DNA from: Arsenophonus sp045399315 | GTDB lineage: Bacteria > Pseudomonadota > Gammaproteobacteria > Enterobacterales > Enterobacteriaceae | DNA length: 13,661 nt | Direction of reading: 5' to 3' | Assembly: GCA_045399315.1 (NCBI GenBank) | Contig: DAYVGO010000060.1 | Span: 1-13,661 of the forward strand | Part shown: piece after piece, positions 8,819 to 13,661 of the stretch | How the letters are laid out: every line of letters begins with the position of its first letter | Position numbering within the stretch: position 1 is the stretch's first letter | Notes under the pieces: generated by a model | What the model was told of the DNA's origin: nothing | The model's database searches: none | The model's input: the letters and a program-made list of their open reading frames with translations, nothing else | Translations under genes and position numbers: made by a program

Positions 8819-8823
8819 CTTAA

Positions 8824-9852
8824 TTAAAGCAATTCTGAGTCACTTACATAACAATCAATCGCTGTGTTATTACTTAAATCAACCGCAAAGCAAGCAACTA
8901 GTTGTCCACTATTACCCGTTAACAATGGGCGTGAATAGCGACATTGTTCAAAAACATGTCGGCATCTGGCGGCATATACACAGCCTGATGGTGGATCGAT
9001 TAGACTTGATAACTCACCAGTTAATTTAATTCGTTCACGACGTAAATCAGGATTGAGTCGCGGTGTTGCTGATAACAGTGCTTGAATATAAGGATGACGT
9101 GGATGGTTAAGAATTTGTTTTTTAGTGCCTTTTTCAACACAACAGCCTAAATACATCACCATCACCTCATCAGCAATATGCTCAACCACTGACAAATCAT
9201 GGGAAATAAACACATACGACAAACCAAAATCCTGTTGTAGATCCATTAGTAAATTCAATGCTTGTGCCCGCACCGAAACATCCAATGCAGATACTGGTTC
9301 GTCGGTAATCACAATATCTGGCTCAAGCATCAAGCCAAGCACGATAGCAATACCGTTGCCTCTGACCGCCAGAAAACATACGTGGATAACAATTTAAGTA
9401 TTCAGCTTTCAACCCTATTTTTATCATGATATTTAACACCTTTATCTTTACGTTCCATAGCAGAAAGTGAGGTATTGATTAACAAAGGTTCTTCTAGGAT
9501 CTGAGCGATTTTTTTTACGTGGGTTAAGAGATGCATATGGATTCTGAAATACCATTTGGATCTTTTGCCGCCGCAACTTACGGGCTGTTTTATCTTTCAC
9601 TAATAGATCCTGGCCCTGATAATAAAGTTCATCTGCTGTTGTATTTTCTATCATGGTCAATAGCCGTCCTAGCGTCGATTTACCACAACCTGATTATCCG
9701 ACTATCGCCAATGTCTTACCCTTTTGTAGCTAAATGAAACACCATCCAAAGCTTTTACTGTTTTATCCGTGGAAAAGATGCCACTTTAACTGAGTAATAC
9801 TTCTTTAGTTCAGTTGCTTTGAGTAACGGAGTGGTGAATGAGTTGAGTGTAT
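8824..9852 (-). pseudogene. dppF: Dipeptide ABC transporter ATPase DppF, inactivated
   Basis: DppF is one of two ATPase subunits of the dipeptide/haem permease. The sequence aligns, from memory, with almost all of E. coli DppF (334 residues), but in pieces. The ancestral start is ATA at 9850-9852 where ATG is expected, giving NTLNSFTTPLLKATELKK. Frameshifts then follow, and the Walker A region reads VG-stop-SGCGKST (TAA for the expected GAA). ELYYQGQDLL and RRQKIQMVFQNPYASLNPRKK follow before a shift in an A8 run (9509-9516). SGGQRQR can still be read but is followed by another shift. The last 172 residues are clean: DEPVSALDVSVRAQ (Walker B and D-loop), FISHDLSVVEHIADE (H-loop), the oligopeptide C-terminal domain near YAARCRHVFEQC, and an extra C-terminal tail. 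It cannot make a working ATPase. Confidence 0.92.
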
Positions 9853-10834
9853 TTATCTTGTTGGCCTCCCGTTACCATCGAGTGGAACATGACATTTAAT
9901 TTGTCTATCAGCGATAACATTTAATAGTGGCTCCTCAGTGCGACACTTTTCACCGACATAAGGGCAACGAGGATTAAGTAAACAAACAGCCGGACGATCA
10001 TATTTACCTGACACAATGCCAGGTAGCGAAGCTAAGCGCTGTTTATTTAGCACAAATTCAGGTAGCACTGCTAACAGTGATTGGGTATAGGGGTGACGTA
10101 GGGCAGTAAAAATATCACTGGCTTTAGCCAACTCCACCACCTGTCCAACATACATTACAATAATATGATCAGCCACTTGCGCTAATAATGCTAAGTCATA
10201 GGTGATCAACACTAAAGCCATATTTTCTGGTCGCTGCAAGCTTAGCAATAGCTCCATAATTTGTTCCTGAATAGTCACATCAAGAGCCGTCGTTGGCTCA
10301 TCCGCAATCAATAATTTAAGGCGGCAAGCAAGTGCCATTGCGATCATAACACGTTGTCTCATACCAACTCATAATTGATGAGGGTAGATATCAAACTGTG
10401 ATCTTGGCTTAGGTATACCTACCTTGGTTAATAAATCGATAGCCCGTTGATAAAGGATACGGTGGTTTCCACCCTGATGAATTTTTAGCGTTTCTATAAT
10501 CTGATAACCAATGGTAAAATAAGGGGTAAGAACTGGTCATCGGATCTTGAAAAATCATTGCCACCTCAGCACCAATTAACTGACAACGCTCTTTTTCTGT
10601 CATTTTTAATAGATCACGTCCATCAAAGGCTAAAGTACCAGCGATCACATGCCCACGATCATCAATCAGCTCCATAATAACAAGTAAACTCACTGATTTG
10701 CCTGAATCTGATTCACCTACAAGACCAACTACTTCACCAGCTTTTATTTGGTAGCTGATCCGATCAACAGTCCGAAAAGGTGTTTTTGGGTCACCAAAAT
10801 GAACCGAAAGGTTTTTTATCTTTAATAATTCCAA
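9853..10834 (-). pseudogene. dppD: Dipeptide ABC transporter ATPase DppD, inactivated
   Basis: DppD is the partner ATPase of DppF. The frame begins at TTG 10834, behind AGGTG, with ELLKIKNLSVHFGD, close to E. coli DppD. The Walker A motif reads GESDSGKS at residues 40-47, so the fourth glycine of GxSGSGKS is Asp. The Q-loop region AEVAMIFQDPMTS is present, and then a frameshift at about 10525 throws off the sequence. The correct frame resumes with family-like IPKPRSQFDIYPHQL, hits TGA at 10369-10371 exactly in the LSGG signature, and continues cleanly to TAA 9853-9855 with LLIADEPTTALDVTIQ (Walker B). The H-loop reads LITYDLA in place of LITHDLA. The C-terminal domain keeps LLNPRCPYVGEKC. Separate lesions in Walker A, signature and H-loop show that selection has been absent for some time. 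Confidence 0.93.
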
Positions 10835-10846
10835 TTGTTCACCTTA

Positions 10847-11697
10847 TTAGTGCTTGAGTTTAGGATCAAAGACATCACGCAAGCCGTCGGCCGTCAAATT
10901 AAATGCTAATACCTTAAGCAAAATGACTAAACCAGGAAACGTCACCACCCACCATGCACTTTACGTGAACTGTAATACATCCGATAACATAGTGCCCCAT
11001 TCTGGCGTTGGTGGCTGAGCACCCATACCTAGAAATCCTAAAGCAGCCATATCCAAAATGGCATTGGAAAAGCCTAAAGAAGCTTGCACAATTAAAGGAG
11101 CAAAACAATTAGGTAGAATATTAATAAACATTTGACGTAATATACTGGCACCGACCACTTGAGATACCGTTACATATTCACAATTGATTTCCAATAATAC
11201 TGCTGCGCGCGTCAACCGCACATAGTGTGGTAAAGCCACAAAGGCCAGTGCCAATAATAAACTGGGTAAGGCTAACATAATATCGACAACCTGTATGATA
11301 ACAACATCGACCAAACCACCAATATAACCAGCAAATAAGCCAAGCGAGATGCCCATAATAAGTGAAAGAATAACAACTAAACTACCAACAAGTAGCGATA
11401 AGCGAGCACCATACATAAGCCGTGATAACAGATCACGCCCTACATCATCAGTTCCCAAAATAAATAGCCAATTGCCGCCTTCCTGCCAAACCGGTAGCGT
11501 CAATAAAAATTGTCAAAATTGCTCATTAGGCGAATGAGGTGCTAGCAGCCAGCTAATAAAGCAATTACGACCATTAGGATAATATACCCCAATCCGGCAA
11601 CTACCCCTTTATTGCGACTAAAGTAATGCCAAAACTCTTGTAACGGTGTCAACTGCTCAGGCATCTTGGCTATTTTTTCTGTAATTAGCCGAGACAT
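10847..11697 (-). pseudogene. dppC: Dipeptide ABC transporter permease DppC, inactivated
   Basis: DppC is one of two membrane subunits of the permease. ATG 11697 is preceded by AGGA and begins MSRLITEKIAKMPEQLTPLQEFWHYF, as expected from E. coli (start quoted in two parts: MSRLITEKIAK, then MPEQLTPLQEFWHYF). A frameshift near 11545-11555 and TGA at 11513-11515 break the periplasmic loop. A long clean stretch follows: LLGTDDVGRD-like FILGTDDVGRDLLSRLMYG, then VVDIMLALPSLLLAL. Here 17 residues are missing compared with E. coli, with the frame rejoining at AFVALPHYVRLTRAAV. The permease EAA-type loop reads VSQVVGASILRQMFINILPN. After LGMGAQPPTPEWGTMLSDVLQFT comes TAA 10961-10963 in place of a Gln codon, and then the true C-terminus (SAWWVVTFPGLVILLKVLAF... 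to DPKLKH). It is clearly DppC rather than OppC or SapC. Confidence 0.92.
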
Positions 11698-11708
11698 ATT
11701 TGTCTTCC

Positions 11709-12275
11709 TTATTTCTTATGCCGAATTTGTGGATCAACTATGTCATATAACAGGTCAACCAACAGATTAACCAATATAATCAATGTGGTGATCAGCAAAA
11801 CTCCACCCTGAACAACGGGATAATCACGACGTTATAAACCTTCAATTAGCCAACACCCTAAACCTGGCCAGGAAAAGGTAGTTTCCGTCAAGATCACGCT
11901 TGCTAATAATGTACCTACCTGCAGACCAATCACTGTAATAACAGGCAGCAAAGCATTACGCAGCGCATGGATCAAAATAACCCGTTTCCGGCTTAACCCT
12001 TTTGCCCACTCTGTTCGAATATAATCTTCACCGAGTACTTCCAGCATTGCAGAACACGTCATGCGCACGATCACAGCTAATGGTATGGTGCCTAAGACAA
12101 TGGCAGGTAATATTAAATGTTCCATTGTATCGATAAAATAGCCCGTTTCTCCCCATAACCAGGTATCAATTAACATAAAACCGGTTAATAGGTAGCTATC
12201 ATCAAGAAAAACACTATCACTCACTCTGCCTGAAACGGTCGTTAGATCCCAATGTACTGAAACCAACATAATGAG
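11709..12275 (-). pseudogene. dppB: Dipeptide ABC transporter permease DppB, 5'-truncated and interrupted
   Basis: DppB is the other membrane subunit. Recognisable sequence begins abruptly at about 12275 with LIMLVSVHWDLTTVSGRVSD, which corresponds to about residue 152 of the 339-residue E. coli protein. It runs through LPAIVLGTIPLAVIVRM, the EAA-type loop GEDYIRTEWAKGLSRKRV and LTETTFSWPGLG. TAA at 11832-11834 replaces the Gln before RRDYPVVQGG, and the C-terminus ends at 11709 with IRHKK. The first half of the gene and all of dppA are missing. A short unrelated open leader (12276-12305) gives an ATG by chance. Confidence 0.92.
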
Positions 12276-12478
12276 AAAGTTAATTTTTTGGGAAAAATAT
12301 ATCAAAATTTGTAACTATTTTATTCTTTATTGAACAAAAGACCAGAATTGCAGAACTAATTATCACCAGTATTGAATAAATTCAGAAAAACTACATGAAG
12401 ACTTTATAGTTAATTTATTCAAACGGCTAATAGGCTACCTAATAAGGCAATGTCAGTAAGGTTAATTCGACAGAAATG
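12276..12478. other. Deletion scar where dppA and the start of dppB should be
   Basis: About 200 AT-rich bases separate the truncated dppB from the tRNA terminator. In E. coli this interval holds dppA and the 5' half of dppB. I see no dppA-like peptide in any frame, so the deletion has removed it completely from here. Confidence 0.55.
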
Positions 12479-12503
12479 AAAAAGCCCTGCTAAAAGCAGA
12501 GCT
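12479..12503 (-). terminator. Terminator of the tRNA gene
   Basis: AGCTCTGCT and AGCAGGGCT on the minus strand (12495-12503 with 12483-12491) form a 9-bp stem with one G-T wobble, followed by TTTTT. It starts eight bases after the tRNA 3' CCA, the arrangement usual for tRNA transcripts. Confidence 0.8.
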
Positions 12504-12511
12504 AAAAAATT

Positions 12512-12575
12512 TGGTCGGCGAGAGAGGATTCGAACCTCCGACCTACTGGTCCTAAACCAGTTGCGCTACTCGCCG
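12512..12575 (-). tRNA. proM: tRNA-Pro(UGG)-derived tRNA lacking the D-arm, anticodon UAG
   Basis: The 64-base element has a 7-bp acceptor stem (CGGCGAG with CTCGCCG), discriminator A and encoded CCA, a 5-bp anticodon stem (ACTGG/CCAGT) with loop TTTAGGA, variable loop AGGTC, and a 5-bp T-arm GGAGG-TTCGAAT-CCTCT. All of this matches, from memory, E. coli proM tRNA-Pro(UGG). Two things differ sharply. Thirteen bases are missing, so that the D-stem and D-loop reduce to one copy of TAGCGCA where proM has two copies six bases apart. The anticodon is TAG (12552-12554) in place of TGG, which would read the leucine codon CUA. Position 44 is A in place of G. A search tool may call this tRNA-Leu, but it has no long variable arm and no leucine tRNA body. 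It is probably a tRNA pseudogene. A functional D-armless tRNA is less likely but not excluded. Confidence 0.85.
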
Positions 12576-12587
12576 AAAACGGTGTGC

Positions 12588-12616
12588 ATCATACTGTGAC
12601 ATGATAAAGTCGTCAA
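12588..12616 (-). promoter_or_regulatory. Near-consensus sigma70 promoter of the tRNA
   Basis: On the minus strand TTGACG (12611-12616) and TATGAT (12588-12593) are separated by 17 bases, each one mismatch from consensus. The bases after the -10 box are GC-rich (GCACACCG), a discriminator of the kind found in stringently controlled stable-RNA promoters. The tRNA 5' end lies 12 bases beyond the -10 box, leaving a leader of only a few bases. Confidence 0.8.
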
Positions 12617-12910
12617 TAATTTTTTAATTAATATTCACTATCACGATGATAAAAATAGTAACAATCTATTTTCTAACAACTCAGTAAATAAAAATTTATT
12701 CTGACCAAAATATAATTAATGATAATATAAGACAACTTTCGCTCATAACTTATATCAATATTTATCATAAAATAATATTGATAACCTATAAAAAAGCATA
12801 AATTTCATATTAAACAATAAGTTTAAAAAATTAATTGTTTTTAAAAAAAGTTAAAATAAATTAATTAAAAACTAATAGATAACAAATATTTTATTTTATA
12901 AGGATATAAA
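12617..12910. other. AT-rich intergenic region before TPS gene 2
   Basis: About 290 bases with no coding sequence. They separate the leftward tRNA promoter from the rightward exoprotein gene. A plus-strand promoter for that gene must lie here, but none stands out: TAATAT and TATAAT-like hexamers are common in such AT-rich DNA, and no clear -35 box is paired with them. Confidence 0.5.
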
Positions 12911-13555
12911 ATGCATTTATCAAACAAAATGAACAATAAGTTAGCTTTATTGCCTACGGTAATTGCAATAATATTTCCAAACAATATATTTGCCTCATCT
13001 CAACTAGTGGAAAACCATTTTTCCCAAAATTTAACTGAACCGAAGAATCACATTAATAAAAAAATTATTGAAATTTCACCTGCCGATATAAATGGTATTT
13101 CATCTAATTTTCATGAATACTTTAACATGGATAAACAAGGTATCAAAATCAATAATGATGTTAAAAAACCGGTTAAGATCACCATAAACCAAGTTATTTC
13201 ATGTGAAAAATCGATAATAAAAGGTAATATTGAAATTTTGGGTAATACTAAACCACATTTCATTATCGAAAACCCAAATGATATAGATTGTAGTGACCAC
13301 TGCAGTATTAGCAATGCCAACACAGCAACCTTAACTACCAACAAAATTATTACTAACAATGATATGCTATCTGACCAATCAATAAATAATACAAAAAGGC
13401 AAATCTATTTTAAAAATATAACACAAGATAAATTTACTAATGCCGCAACACTAGAGTTAGTAGCAAAATCGATTAAACTAGAATCCAGCCAATTAAATGT
13501 CAATGATATTGAAATTTCTGTTAGTATAAACCACCCCGGGAACCTTGGAGACTAA
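12911..13555 (+). pseudogene. Two-partner-secretion exoprotein, 5' part of copy 2, truncated
   Basis: ATG 12911 follows AAGGA by six bases, a good ribosome-binding site. The product starts with a signal peptide (MHLSNKMNNKLALLPTVIAI, probable cleavage after A28). A TPS domain follows: ADINGISSNFHEYFNMDKQG at about 58-77, a strand region INQVISCEKSIIKGNIEI, and ENPNDIDCSDHCSI (residues 120-133). The last motif corresponds to the conserved 'NPNGI.C.GC' loop, with C127 and C131 kept and the usual Gly replaced by Asp. ATLTTNK follows. TPS domains lead very large adhesins, haemolysins or contact-toxins through a TpsB pore. This frame ends after only 214 residues, where transposase-like sequence begins, so the gene is cut short. 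It faces away from TPS copy 1 across the dpp remnant. No lesion is visible before the truncation. Confidence 0.75.
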
Positions 13556-13661
13556 ATAGTCAGTCAAGAGGATAAAAGAATTGGAGCGTGAAAACCGTGA
13601 GTTACGACGAAGTAACGATATTCTACGCAAAGCATCGGCTTATTTTACTCAGGCGAAGCTC
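13537..13661 (+). mobile_element. IS3-family insertion sequence fragment, orfA 3' part, running off the window
   Basis: A frame from about 13562 to the window edge reads SVKRIKELERENRELRRSND and then ILRKASAYFTQAKL. This is the leucine-zipper end of OrfA in IS3-family transposases (typical pattern 'LERENRELR.AN.ILRKASAYFAQAE'). The N-terminal helix-turn-helix is not present upstream: the TPS gene frame runs into this sequence directly, with TAG just before in the transposase frame. Either the insertion sequence is 5'-truncated or the joint was formed by a deletion. No terminal inverted repeat is visible. The exact junction is uncertain, near 13530-13555. The orfB part would lie to the right. 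Confidence 0.7.

Larger units (their letters stand above)
8446..8823. other. AT-rich region between TPS pseudogene 1 and dppF
   Basis: No coding sequence is visible in these 378 bases. They hold a candidate promoter for the TPS gene (8496-8525), a hairpin with a T-run at 8624-8656, and the dpp terminator (8782-8818). The base composition is extremely AT-rich even for this window. Confidence 0.6.

Noticed and set aside
8824..12275. Assigning the ABC genes to opp, sap, ddp or nik systems
   Set aside because: Long blocks such as LGTDDVGRD, ALGFLGMGAQPPTPEWGTMLSDVLQF, KLRRQKIQ.VFQNPY and SVHW.LT.VSGRVSD match DppC, DppF and DppB specifically (quoted from memory in short motifs), and the tRNA-Pro neighbour fits the dpp locus.
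12512..12575. Calling the tRNA a tRNA-Leu(UAG), or a suppressor of UAG stop codons
   Set aside because: There is no class II variable arm and the body matches tRNA-Pro(UGG). An anticodon UAG pairs with CUA, not with the UAG stop codon, which would need anticodon CUA.

Overview
The window is AT-rich. Its readable genes are closest, from memory of protein sequences, to Escherichia/Providencia-type enterobacteria: glutathione reductase, RlmJ, YhjD, YhjJ and the dipeptide permease DppBCDF. Many genes carry nonsense codons, homopolymer frameshifts and repeat-bounded deletions. This points to an enterobacterium (Morganellaceae, Arsenophonus-like) that is an insect-associated symbiont in mid genome reduction. 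The genus is an inference; I could not run a search.

Layout. Positions 1-808 hold no intact gene, only a decayed reading frame. Positions 809-3117 (minus strand) hold two apparently intact housekeeping genes, rlmJ then gor, each with a substitution at a functionally important residue (RlmJ DPPY to DPSY; Gor Arg204 to Cys). Positions 3287-4620 (plus strand) hold a frameshifted yqjC-like DUF1090 gene and an intact inner-membrane gene, yhjD. Positions 4845-6330 (minus strand) are a nearly full-length dead copy of yhjJ, an M16-peptidase-like gene. Positions 6941-8445 (minus strand) are a broken two-partner-secretion (TPS) exoprotein gene containing an (ATT)6(AAT)16 microsatellite and a G8 tract. 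Positions 8824-12275 (minus strand) are the remains of dppBCDF, all four genes inactivated and dppA absent. Upstream of it, 12512-12575 is a strange 64-nt tRNA with its own promoter and terminator. On the other side, 12911-13555 (plus strand) is the start of a second TPS exoprotein gene, cut off next to an IS3-family transposase fragment that runs off the right edge.

How it fits together. Redox (gor), rRNA modification (rlmJ) and an envelope protein (yhjD) survive, while peptide import (dpp), a peptidase-like protein (yhjJ) and surface adhesin/toxin-like exoproteins are being lost. The ancestral order tRNA-Pro, dppA, dppBCDF is still recognisable, as in E. coli where proK lies upstream of dppA. 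The most unusual object is the tRNA. It is a proline tRNA body that has lost its D-arm by a 13-nt deletion between two TAGCGCA repeats and now carries a leucine-type UAG anticodon, yet keeps a near-consensus promoter, both aminoacyl-end features and a terminator.
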